Source: Guillardia theta CCMP2712 | Taxonomy: Eukaryota; Cryptophyceae; Pyrenomonadales; Geminigeraceae | DNA length: 64,000 nt | NCBI RefSeq assembly: GCF_000315625.1 | Contig: NW_005434661.1 | Location: forward strand, 497,069 to 561,068 | Direction of reading: 5' to 3' | Part shown: positions 1 through 9,878 of the stretch, piece by piece | How positions within the stretch are numbered: position 1 is the stretch's first letter | Layout: each line of letters starts with the position of its first letter | Notes under the pieces: model-generated | The model's input: the letters and a program-made list of their open reading frames with translations, nothing else | The model's database searches: none | Told to the model about the DNA's origin: nothing | Translations under genes and position numbers: made by a program

Positions 1-65
1 GCTCATGAGGGTCCCCGACGGTGAGGAAGCAGCAAGATCTCGAACTCTTTGACGTGACTTGGCAG

Positions 66-615
66 GAAGCATCGACCTGGTGTATGACGCGTGCTCCCTC
101 ATCCATATGTGGAGACACTTTGCTCGCCCTGAGCAGGGCCTCGAACGTGCAGTGCAGGAGATCCATCGCATTCTGCGTCCTGGCGGCTTCTTTGTCGTCG
201 TGTCAGACGTGGCTCACCCTGACGCGCAGGAGGTTCGAGAGTTTCAACATGCTGACAGCCTGGCCAGCATCCTTTACCAAGGTGAGAGGAAGACGCGTGG
301 AGGAGAGAACTGACAGTAGGGAGGAGATGGGCTCTTCGAGTGGGTTGGAGATCCTCAATTCTTCATCGGAGAGGAGGAAGAAGAACAAATCTTTCGTCAC
401 CGGGGGTCCTGCCTGAAGGTCAACTTGCCATCCACATTGCGCCTTCATTGACGTACAAACCAGCTGGAGTCAGCATGGCACAAGGCAAGATGCAGCCCGA
501 GCACACAGCGGAGGTCTCTGAACATGACACAGGCGAATATGAGCAGCCATGCGTTGGACGCGAGGAATCTGTACACGTGCGAAGCTCTGCCAGAGGTAGC
601 AACTTGCATGTATGA
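66..615 (+). CDS. Methyltransferase-like protein, 3' part (partial)
   Basis: The window opens inside a class I SAM-dependent methyltransferase-like gene. The exon at about 66-281 encodes a DLVYD-type strand, then a region ending in ILRPGGFFVVVS. That pattern (helix, RPGG turn, hydrophobic strand) is typical of the late strands of the Rossmann-like methyltransferase fold. The exon opens after a cag at 61-65 and ends at 281 before a gtgaga donor. A join to 419 keeps the frame (phase 1) and runs to a stop at 613-615, but the downstream part resembles nothing I know. Another frame over about 516-650 also looks coding, so the last exon is uncertain. The SAM-binding N-terminal half lies outside the window and the substrate cannot be told. 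Confidence 0.5.
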
Positions 616-1325
616 GTCGAAGCTCAAGGGAATCAGGGAGAGCTTCTCCTTATGGTCGCCAACTTCGTCCTGAGAAAGTCATGACGTTGCCTGCATCTCT
701 TCTTCTTCCTCGCGCTCCTCCCCTCACTTCCCATCCGACATGGCACGCTGCGAAGCAAGGAGGAGCCACCAGCTCTGATACAGATGCTCCGAGGCAGCAG
801 TGAGCCCCCTTTGGTTCATGCTGACAAGGTCAAGCCCGTCCGATCATGAGTTCCAGCCGATGCCCCCGGGAGGCAACGCCATGCCAAGTGCGCCGCTGCT
901 GACCGACCGTGAGCAGCGATATGCGGCTGCATAGGGTCGCAGATGCGGAGCAGATGCAGGGGGCAGTATGACTGGAAGGAGGAGGGGAAAATTCCTCTAG
1001 TCGACGAGGGCTCCTCCCCGTCGCTGTCCTTACCCGGCGCCGGCCCTCCTGACATATCCGACATGACGAGGCAGCTGGATTGACAGCCGGCAAGATACTG
1101 GGGCAGAGGTTGCTGTGAGATTGGGTAGCGAGACAAGGCACTAAAAGCTGGCCAGCTACTTTGTTATAACCCATCAGAATCACTAGGTGGGTGAACGACT
1201 TAGAACGAGTTGATAAACATCTAGAGAGAGTCAGCCGCTGCTTGAAGCAACCGAGGTCGAAGATACCGTGAAGCTCTTCTATCCTTTTCGTCGTCACATT
1301 CGCCGGTAAATCCTGACAGCAGAGC
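616..1325. other. Stretch without a supported gene
   Basis: Both strands carry open frames of 60-155 codons here. None starts with a convincing ATG, matches a family I recognise, or joins to neighbours with consistent splice phases. The longest (minus strand, about 830-1297) opens with GTG. Part of this stretch is presumably 3' UTR of the two flanking convergent genes. Confidence 0.4.
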
Positions 1326-2206
1326 TTAGGGACTCCCGTGGTCTTGCATGAGGTCCTTCACCTCGAGAAGACGTTGAAGAGCCAGTGGAATCGGCCCGAT
1401 CCTGCTGTCGTCAGAGAGGACGAAAGCGTGATAAGGGGGTTCACCATTCGTCTTGAAACGATTTCAAGTCTCCGTGCTGCTCATGACATTCCTTGGCATA
1501 CACGAAAGCCTCCAGCAGACCTTTGCGGGCAATCGTCTCCTTGTCTTGGTTGTCCTTCACCTGCAAGGGTTTCACTACTTCCACAGTGACGAGGATCGGA
1601 GAACCTGAGAGGCGAGGTAGTCTCGAAACCTCTTGATGTCACCGTCCACCATTTTTGAAGTCTCCTCGTCCACTTGATCTTTTCCTAGCAAGGCAACTTC
1701 AGCTTGCATCCAAGAACCAGGCAGTTCGACACTTGCTGGAAGCTTCTGCGACGAGTCGACGTTCTATACTAGCACTGATCAGGGGAGTCGGCGATGGCTA
1801 GAGGTCACCTTTCCGTGTGATTGTACATCAGTTCGAGGCCTCTTGCTTGCTGGCGGATTCTGATCTTGTTTGTGAAGAAGAAAGTCGTCTGGGATGTTTG
1901 AGCAGGCAAATCGAAACAAAATGCAGACATAACACCCTCAGGTAGCCGCTTTTGTTCGTGATGACAAGCCTGTATCCAGCTACAACAAATCATTCAAACG
2001 TTTCTGCGCCTCTCTTCATACTCTGTTCTTACGATGAAGCAACCTTGCTGCCTTGCTTGGGCAATTTTGGGAGTTCCGTCGAACTTGCAGACAACATGAG
2101 TCGTGTCTGTGGTCACATCTTGTCGATATTGAGCTCCCATGGCACATGCCAAACTTCGGAGCTCAGCACGCTCAGGGTTCACAAGTCCGCTGAGAGCAAA
2201 AACAAC
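1326..2206 (-). CDS. XRCC1: Plant-type XRCC1 homologue (BRCT domain)
   Basis: DNA single-strand-break repair scaffold, seen only after splicing. Exons on the minus strand: 2206-2022, 1979-1936, 1888-1809, 1763-1605, 1560-1445 and 1404-1326. The introns are 39-47 bases, all GT-AG, and phase is kept at every join. The first exons give a BRCT domain: VVFALSGLVNPER, then GAQYR, THVVCKF, the exon-junction motif IVRTDWIQACHH and KRLPED. This is the order and spacing of the single central BRCT in plant XRCC1. A basic ASKRPRTD stretch follows (possible nuclear signal). The C-terminal exons (DIKRFRDYLASQ, IARKGLLEAF, LQRLLEVKDLM) match the helical tail of plant XRCC1. An upstream exon at about 2311-2452 (acidic, ends CAFSRQ) probably belongs, but its phase is off by one base with the obvious splice sites, so the N-terminus is unresolved. 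The XRCC1 N-terminal Pol-beta-binding domain is not seen, as in plants. Confidence 0.85.
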
Positions 2207-2472
2207 CTAAGGTGCAAGCTTGTCTGTCAGCCCCTCGACTACATTGTACTATGATATTCTAGGTTCTTAAAGTGGATGGCTTTCAGGAGCTCTCTTATCC
2301 CTATCCTTACCTTTGTCTGCTGAAGGCGCATATCAAGATCTCCTCGTCCTTTGCTTTCTCGTCCTCTCGCTCGCTCTTGACAAGGTTAAAGACTCCCTGT
2401 CCCTCCTCGTCTGCCACCACGTACTTGTTGTCGTCATCTACTACCTTTTCAGAACCTGCAATTTCCAATATA

Positions 2473-2519
<47 letters not shown>

Positions 2520-2748
2520 TCTCCTGCTGCTCCTGCTGCTCCTGCCCCCCCCTGCTCCTACTCCTGATGCTCCTGGTCATGATCCTGGTACTCCTGCTTT
2601 TCCTGCTCCTGGTCCTCCTGGTCCTCCTGGTCCTCCTGGTCCTCCTGGTCCTCCTGGTCCTCCTGGTCCTCCTGGTCCTCCTGGTCCTCCTGGTCCTCCT
2701 GGTCCTCCTGGTCCTCCTGGTCCTCCTGGTCCTCCTGGTCCTCCTCCT
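2473..2748. repeat. (GCTCCT)n followed by 9-bp (TCCTGGTCC)n tandem array
   Basis: A hexamer array at about 2473-2535 is followed by roughly 15 near-perfect copies of a nonamer at about 2609-2748. It lies upstream of the BRCT exons of the XRCC1 gene, probably in an intron or 5' flank. On the plus strand it translates to leucine runs and a collagen-like PGP pattern. That is a by-product of the repeat and not a gene. Confidence 0.9.
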
Positions 2749-2849
2749 CTCCTTCACCTCACTCAGCGCCGGCATCTTGGCATTTTACGATGGTGGATTC
2801 CACCCATAACGGAAAGGTAACGGTTATCACAACATGTACCAACCTTGCG

Positions 2850-3430
2850 AAGTCAACAGCATCCACCCCCCCCTACATCCTTCGAGTACCCCCATCTGTG
2901 AGGGTACCTCTTCTGCCGTTCCCCGGACCCACCCCACCCCCCATGAGCTTCCATTCCAATCTTTGTCACCCCCCTCAAACTCCATTTAAACTACCCCCCT
3001 AGGTACTGAATGACCCCCTCGTACATACCCTACCCTACTTCCATTTACCCGACTCCACTGTAGTACCCTATGACTTCCTCTTACCCTACACCTCTTTACC
3101 CACCCCCTACTTTACCCTCAAAGTACCCCGTCATTGATACTCCTTACCTACCCCACCACCCCATGGTGATTCGCAGCGCTTGCCGCTCCTCATGCTATTA
3201 TGAGCAGACGGCAGCGCCTCCTCCTGCCCTCCTGCCCTCCCCTCAGACAGCTTCTCACCTTCTTTCTCTTCCCGTCCATGCCTATTTCCCTTTCTCCCCA
3301 TCTTCCGCTGCCTCCCGCCTCTCCCGCTCCTCGCTTTGCCCAACTCGGTCCTCGAACCTCGCGTCCCCTGATCCGTTCCCACCTGCCTGTACACCCCAGA
3401 ATTTTTGTCGATTTCGAGGAAACAAACGCT
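2850..3430. repeat. C-rich low-complexity island (TACCC-type) and pyrimidine tract
   Basis: The plus strand is strongly C-rich, with many degenerate ACCC/TACCC words up to about 3165, then a CTC-rich pyrimidine tract. No gene is supported. The same kind of DNA recurs at 24.4, 25.8-26.4, 32.1, 35, 41.6-43, 44.7 and 60.3-61.5 kb. Confidence 0.75.
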
Positions 3431-3678
3431 CTCTGATCACAGATCGATGAAGTTCGATGCTTATGACTCGCTGTGCTAGCTAGTCTTCGCTGTCCTCCAT
3501 TGACACTAACGCGACCGGGTTGCTGATCGAGGGTTATGTTGGCAGGGGATGCTGGATTGCAGCTGAAGGGCTGAGGAGATATTTGTAAGGAGCACAGGAC
3601 CGAAGCTTTTGAATTGCTTGTGAGGGTTTGCCGGTGCCAGCTGCCCAGAGAGACTCAGTGGAGTTTGCAGGTCGAGCG

Positions 3679-6600
3679 ATGACTTCGGTTCATATTACAG
3701 CGAGGGTCTGGTTGAAGGTTTCAAACCTGAAATGGGTGGGAGGGATAGTCGAGCAAGTGCACGAGAGGTCGCGTTGCTATCTAGCAGGCTCTCAATCTTT
3801 GACACCTGTGTACAGGGAGCTTGTGATCGCCACTGAAGATGGAAAGCGAGTCACTGTACCCAGAGGAAGTGATAAAGTGTCACAGAGGACACCGCAAGGG
3901 ATGGAAACAGTGGATAATTTGACTCTTCTGCCAGACCTAGACGAACCCAACATGCTGCATAGCTTGATGCAACGTTATCTACAGAATAAGATCTACACTC
4001 GAACAGGGCCGATCCTGGTGGCAATGAATCCGTGGCAAGAAATCAAAATCTACAGTCCAGAGATTCTGCATTCGTACCGTAAGCATCAAATCGATAATAC
4101 ATCCCCACACGTTTTTGCAATCAGTGAATCGGCTTTCATGAACTTACAAACAACGAGGAAGGACCAAACAATTCTTGTGAGTGGAGACAGTGGATCAGGA
4201 AAGACGGAAAGCACAAAGTTCATGATGCAGTACTTGGCAGCGGTCGCCCATCACACTGCTACGACAGCAAACACTGAGCAACAAGTTTTGCAGTGCAACC
4301 CAGTGCTCGAAGCATTCGGTAATGCCAAAACATTGAGGAATGATAACTCCTCTCGATTCGGAAAATACATCGACATTTCCTTTGATGATAGATTTGCACT
4401 AATTGGTGCCAAGATTGACACCTATCTCCTGGAGAAGTCTCGCGTGGTGGGACAAGAAGAAGGAGAAAGAAATTTTCATATTTTCTATCAACTTTGTACG
4501 CAAGCTGGTCAAAACATCCCCCTCACACAGGCACTTGGACTGAGGTCCGCGGAACACTTCTCGTACATTCGGAAGGGATGCAAAGTTTCAGTAGGATACA
4601 GGTAAACAGAAAGCTTGTTGTATAGCCGGTTAACAAAGCATACTACAGGCCTGCTACATCCTTTCAAAATACGCTGGCTGCTTTGGAAGCGATCGGCATT
4701 GCAGCTGCAGAGCGAGACTCAATTTTCAACGTGCTGGCTGCTGTGTTGCATCTTGGCAACATGACGATAGGAGCAGACAAGGAGGGAGGAGCCGTTGTGA
4801 GTGCAGATGACTACGAGTCTAAGATTTGCGCCAAATTGTTGGGATGCGACACGGAAAAGTTGGTGGCAGCGCTGGTTGTGCGGCACATCCAGGCTGGTCC
4901 AACAGTAGGCGGCGACTTCTATCGTGTCTCTCAGAGCCAGCAGCAGGTTGATCTTCATGCCTCTGATCATTTTAGATTAACTGCTTGACAGGCTGTTGAC
5001 GCACGTGATGCACTAGCTAGAGCCTTGTATGGGAACTTGTTTGACATGCTGGTTTCTCGAATCAATCAAACTCTGCGTTATGAGGTCCAACATGGATGTA
5101 TTATGGTGCCTTCTGAGTATGTGGTAACAGGTCGGGACGAAGACAAAGACGATTTCGATCTTGGACATCTTTGGTTTTGAGCATTTCAAGACGAATCACT
5201 TCGAACAATTTTGCATCAATTACGCAAACGAAAAGCTGCAGGGGCACTTCAATGAATTTAACTTTTCTTTGGAAATTCAAGAATATCAAAAAGAGGATAT
5301 CCAATGGAGCTATGAAGACTTCTACTTTCAGACAAACACGAAATGCATAGAAATGATAGAAGCGAAGAGGACGGGGATGCTGGCTCTGCTAGACGAACAA
5401 TGCTTAATGCCAAACGGCAACGACGAGACTTATTGCACGAAGCTGAAGAGTGAAATTCAAGACAACCCTTACATTTACACCGCAAAGATGAAGGGAACGC
5501 AGTTTACTCTAAAGCACTACGCAGCTGAGGTAGTTTACGACGCTCAAGGCTTCTGCTTCAAGAACAAAGACCCGGTACAGCCCTCTATGCTGGAGTTGCT
5601 CTCAACCTCCCACAATGAGTACATTCGACAAATCTTTCAAGATCATCTAAGCAAGATGGAGCAGAACACCAAGAAAGGACCCAAAGGGCAGTCATCGCTC
5701 TTCTTCGAGAGTGTCACGTCAAAGTTCAAACGCCAGCTCACCGATTTGATGATGAGGATCAATGCCGCTCAACCTCATTTCGTCCGTTGCATCAATCCCA
5801 ACTCGCAGAAGGAGCCTGGAAAGCTTGAGCCGGAGATGATCTTGGATCAGTTGCGATGCTCAGGCCTCATGGAAGCTGTCAGAGTCTCTCGCGCTGGTTT
5901 CCCTGTGCGCGTGCTGCACCAGGACTTCACCTCCAGGTTCTCCATCCTCGTGCAGCCACCTCCGGGTGACTTGAGGGTCGCCGCGACTCACATGTGTCGG
6001 TCGCTGAGAATGCCCGACGAGCACTACAGGGTCGGCAAGACTAAGATCTTCATGCGCCGAGAGATATACGACAAGCTTGAGGAGGAGAGGAGTAGACTGC
6101 TTGTTGGGCAGGTGAAGATCCTGCAGCGGGTGGTCAGAGGTCACCTCGCCCGCATCGTGGTCAAGAAGATTCGATTGCTTCGCAAGGCGTCGTGTGTCAC
6201 AATCCAGCGGTTTATCCGCATGAGACTGGCAAAGCAAGTTTACCTGGAGTTGCTCGAGCGGAGAAGGCGAATGCAAGAAGCTGAAGCAAGAGCCAAAGCT
6301 CAAGCGCTTCCCTCGCCTTCTTCACTAGACTCAAACGTCCAGCAGCATGCTGAGAACTTTCATGGCGGTGCCATGTCGGACAACTCTCCTTCCTTACCGG
6401 GTCGTAGCCCTCGAAGCCCCACCAGGGTTGGATACCTCTCGCGGTCCCCTCAGATGGACATGCAGGCGAGGATCATAGAGGAGCTCGAGGTGCAGCTGAC
6501 GTCTGTGCGAGAGCTCTACTACAACGAACGCGCAAGTCAGCTGGCGCTCTCTAACCTCGTGAGAGAAGTTCATATGCTCAAGGACCCCGAGGAAATCGTG

Positions 6601-8046
6601 AAGCGCATTAAGGCGTTGGAGGACAAGATACAATCGCAACGGCAGGAGCTTGCTTCCACTGCACCGATTGGTCAAAACAGATTCGAAGACGAAGGTCTCG
6701 GCAGGAGGACAGACTCGCTGACAGCGTGCCTGGCTCTACTGGAAGACAAACTTCACCTGCTGTTGCAGGTGCAGCAACACAACCAGGGCCAACATAGGAT
6801 GGACTACTCTCGCATCCGCTCGGAGATTGAACGCGAGTATCAAGCAGAAGTTGCCATGCGGTTCAAGGCGGCGAGCGACATGCAGATGCGACTGGAGAAG
6901 TGCCAAGAGGAGCTGAGGAGGCGTGACGAGGAAATTCTGGACCTGAACGGGAAGCTGATTCAAGTGCGACAGACCCTGTCACAGAGGGACACAGAGATCA
7001 CGCAGCTGCTGAATCGAGCAGATCAACAACTGATGGACCGACTGCGAGCGAGAGACTTGGAGGTCGAGAACCTGGAGGCGATCAAGAACAAGATGATGAC
7101 TGACCGAGCTGTCCTCGAGTCCATCATCAGAAACGAACGCAAGCAGCGGGAGGAAGAGTTCAACGACATGGACGCCAACATTCGCGCGCGAGATGACAGG
7201 ATCAAGGAGCTGAGTGAGCGCCTGGACGAGCAGCTGCATCGATGTGAAGCGATAGAGAAGAACCTGACGGCTGAGATGAGCAGAAGACTGTCGAGCAAGG
7301 ACATGGAGATTCAGTCCAAGAGCAGCAAAGTCGACGAGCTCACGTCCAAACTCTCAATGCTGCAGGCTCAGATCTCTTCCAATGGGGCGAGCGCGTCTGG
7401 TCAAGGCAACGAAGCTCTACAGAGAGGGTACGTGGAGTTGAAGCAGCAGAACCATCGGCTGCTGCAGGAGAACGCGATCCTTGAGAGCAGGTTGAGCAAC
7501 TTGGCGAGGACCGTGAGTGTCTGTCGGAGGTCCGACGGTCTGAGAGGTGACGTTGTGAGGCAGGCTGGGTCAGAGCTGGTGAGGCGAGGTGTGGATCACG
7601 AGCGACTCGACGTCATGGCGAGGATGATCAACGACGTAGCAGAGGCTCATGACGCGTCTGTGGTGCGGGAGAGAACCCTCAAGGTTTTGGAGCATCAGCT
7701 GCGAGACGTGAGGAAGCATCCAGCTCCTTGCTTGCTTGACTCGCCTTGCAGATCAACGAGCAGCACAAGAGAGTGATGGACTCAGGTGACTCCGGCTGGG
7801 AGCAGCAGATCGTCGCTCAGCGTCGCTTCATGGAGGTTGTTGAGCCACCTCCCCGTACCGACCTCTCCTTCTTCCCTCTTCCTTCTCGACTCGCTCTGAC
7901 CCTTTGCATCTCTTTCTTGCCAGGCTGTTCGCAATGTCATCGGCCGCCTCGGCCCGTCAGCTTCTCTCATACGCGAGACGCCGAGCGACTTTCAGTTTCT
8001 CGCCATGAATCACGTGCAACAAGCTCCTGGGCCTTGGAAGATGTGA
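3679..8046 (+). CDS. Unconventional myosin heavy chain
   Basis: Actin-based motor. Proposed exons: 3679-4601, 4649-4946, 4992-5084, 5131-7707, 7752-7835 and 7924-8046, about 1365 aa. Introns are 42-88 bases and all joins keep phase. The ATG at 3679 opens an SH3-like N-terminal region (VWLKV...WVGGIVEQV) as in myosin V/XI-type proteins. The motor carries the P-loop GDSGSGKTEST (about 4189), switch I NDNSSRFGK (about 4348), switch II ISILDIFGFEHF (about 5152), an actin-binding segment FVRCINPN (about 5779) and a converter ending KIFMRR. Two IQ motifs follow (ILQRVVRGHLAR and IQRFIRMRLAKQ, about 6118-6235), then a long charged coiled coil (about 6450-7700). No DIL, FERM or MyTH4 tail is visible, so the class is open. 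A further in-frame 51-base candidate intron at 7513-7563 would shorten the protein by 17 residues. Likely role: transport or cortical actin work. Confidence 0.93.
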
Positions 8047-8184
8047 CGAGCGTGACGACGCGGCACCTCAAACTTTACTCACTTTGCATTAACTTAGTTG
8101 CGCATGGCTTGATTTGCAACAGCCTGTAGAAATACATGAGATCAAACTCGACAAGCTCAGCAATCCACCTGCTCTTCTCCTTTC

Positions 8185-8841
8185 TCACTGCAGCACACAA
8201 CACGAGCTACTTCCTGGCACTCTCTCCGTGCTCGCGACATTTCCGTCGACATGTGAGTACCAGACGGCGATGGCTTGAATGAGCTCAGGCTTGTCGATCT
8301 CTCCGTTCCCGACGATGTCCGACTTCTTCATCACCCAGTCTACCTCCTCCTTGGTCGGCTCGTCCCCGTCGTTGAGCTCAGTCAGAACCTTCTTCAGCTC
8401 CTCCCAGTTGAGTCGCCCTCGCTTATGCACGTCAAATCTAGAGAACACCTCGTCGATCATCTCGCGGTTCTCCTGGTATGATTGCCAAGCATGCGCTGCC
8501 GCTGCGAACTCTGGTGGTTTAATTTCCATCTTCCCGGAGACCCACTCGGGGTTGAACTTCCCACCTTCCTTGGTCGCTGTCTGAATCACCCACTGAACTT
8601 CAGTGTCTGTTGGAGCCCGACCCTGACTGATGTCTTTCAGATACTCTTTCAGCTCCTCAAAGTTCAATCCGCCGGATTTGCTCTTGTCCCAGGTTTTCAG
8701 AACAGTTTGCACGTATTTCTCATGATTCTTTACTTTTTCATAGAGCTCCTTTCTCTTCTGGCACGCTTGTCGCTTCTGTATCAAAACCAAGGAAGCCATT
8801 GGTATGCTAGCTGCTGTTCGCTTCTCCCTTGTCTGCCTCAA
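8185..8841 (-). CDS. EF-hand calcium-binding protein with C-terminal CaaX-like box
   Basis: A single-exon frame of 218 aa (204 aa if the second ATG at 8799 is used). One clear EF-hand loop, DKSKSGGLNFEEL (about residues 51-63), has acidic or oxygen ligands at positions 1, 3, 5 and 12. Two more EF-like helices follow (FDVHKRGRLNWEEL and SDIVGNGEIDKPEL), whose loops lack some ligands and may bind Ca2+ weakly. Two regions with degenerate loops lie between. The last residues are SSSCCVLQ. The terminal CVLQ fits a CaaX prenylation box (Gln at the last position favours farnesylation), and the preceding Cys could be palmitoylated. I therefore infer a membrane-attached calcium sensor. Its stop is 139 bases from the convergent myosin stop. 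Confidence 0.85.
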   Translation of the reverse strand: MRQTREKRTAASIPMASLVLIQKRQACQKRKELYEKVKNHEKYVQTVLKTWDKSKSGGLNFEELKEYLKDISQGRAPTDTEVQWVIQTATKEGGKFNPEWVSGKMEIKPPEFAAAAHAWQSYQENREMIDEVFSRFDVHKRGRLNWEELKKVLTELNDGDEPTKEEVDWVMKKSDIVGNGEIDKPELIQAIAVWYSHVDGNVASTERVPGSSSCCVLQ

Positions 8842-8929
8842 CCTCTTCCTCCACTTTTGTAGGTAAACCTGTTTAGACCCTTGTTTAGACCCTCGCTTTC
8901 ACTCGTGTTGTCCTGCTTTGAGGTGCCTT

Positions 8930-9025
8930 GATCTTCTTGTTTTCTGATCTTCTTGTTTTCTGATCTTCTTTTTCTGATCTTCTTGTTTTCTGATCTTCTT
9001 GTTTTCTGATCTTCTTGTTCTGATC
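8930..9025. repeat. Short tandem repeat, unit GATCTTCTTGTTTTCT-like
   Basis: About five imperfect copies of a 13-16 base unit. They lie just upstream of the EF-hand gene on its 5' side and create the repetitive KKIRKQEDQ frames on the minus strand. Those frames are not supported as a gene. Confidence 0.85.
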
Positions 9026-9204
9026 TTCCTGTGTTTCTCCTGCTCTCCAACGCTGTTGTACAGTTGACAAATAATTTTGGACGTTTTAACTTCTGATTTA
9101 GAAAAAAACAAGAAAAAAATCGTCAGTTAATGACCGTTATCGCCGTTACGGGGGAATATTCAGCTGAGTAGGCGGCCCCGGGGGACTGTGACGGACTTGT
9201 GAAG

Positions 9205-9480
9205 ACTTGAATACTGAAGAATACTGATGATACTGATGATACTGATGATACTACTGATGATACTGATGATACTGATGATACTGATGATACTGATGATACT
9301 GATGATACTGATGATACTCGGATGATACTGACTCAGATGATACTGATGATACTGATGATACTGATGATACTGATGATACTGATGATACTGATGATACTGA
9401 TGATACTGATGATACTGATGATACTGATGATACTGATGATACTGATGATACTGATGATACTGACTCAGATGATACTGATC
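9205..9480. repeat. Nonamer tandem array (GATGATACT)n
   Basis: Around 27 copies of a 9-base unit, interrupted at about 9251, 9318-9335 and 9463 by short variants (ACTCGG, GACTCA). It reads as repeated YHQ or MIL peptides in different frames. No start or splice context suggests translation. Confidence 0.9.
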
Positions 9481-9539
9481 GGTCGGACTCACTGCTTGAA
9501 GTTGTTCAGTTCTGTATGGTACTCGAGTGATGAGAGACA

Positions 9540-9878
9540 AGTGACACAGTACTTTACTCAAAGTTAAGTTAAAAATCAGTACGAGGACAATCAGGAGAGT
9601 CGAGGAGGCTTGACCTGGGCCTGACCGTACACTGACGAGTCGCCGCGTGACTGGCCAAAAGTGACGGCCGCCCCGCGGCGGGCCGGCGACCGTACGCCGC
9701 CGCTGTCGGTACGGTCACCGTGAAGTTACAGTACGGTGGGCCTACACGAAATTCCGAAGTTCAACGGCGCCGGGACCTCAATCGGACCCGCTGCGTGCAG
9801 TTCAAGTTTAAGGCGGCCCCGGGCCGGCTGCTCAGTGCCAGTGACTGCCGGTCGGATCGGACGGGCCGCGTAGTTTAT
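9540..9878. repeat. GC-rich dispersed repeat, copy A
   Basis: This begins with TACTTTACTCAAAGTTAAGT, continues with ACAATCAGGAGAGTCGAG and GCTTGAC, and then becomes very GC-rich (GGCCGGCGACCGTACG-type words). The same ordered blocks occur in reverse orientation near 27440-27560 and in direct orientation near 40845-41025. No coding sequence is seen. It abuts the stop codon of the secreted protein gene (9879). Confidence 0.75.

Noticed and set aside
830-1297. 155-codon minus-strand ORF downstream of XRCC1
   Set aside because: Starts with GTG, lacks any recognised domain, and sits in the likely 3' UTR.
2272-2820. ORF with leucine run and collagen-like Gly-Pro-Pro repeats
   Set aside because: It is the translation of a 6-bp and 9-bp tandem array. 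The opposite frames are equally open, and the array is flanked by exons of the minus-strand XRCC1 gene.
8930-9480. Possible CRISPR-like array
   Set aside because: Units are contiguous with no spacers, in a eukaryotic intergenic region; ordinary tandem repeats.
9160-9561. ORFs with repeated YHQ or MIL peptides
   Set aside because: Produced by the (GATGATACT)n array; no start context, no splice structure, open in several frames.
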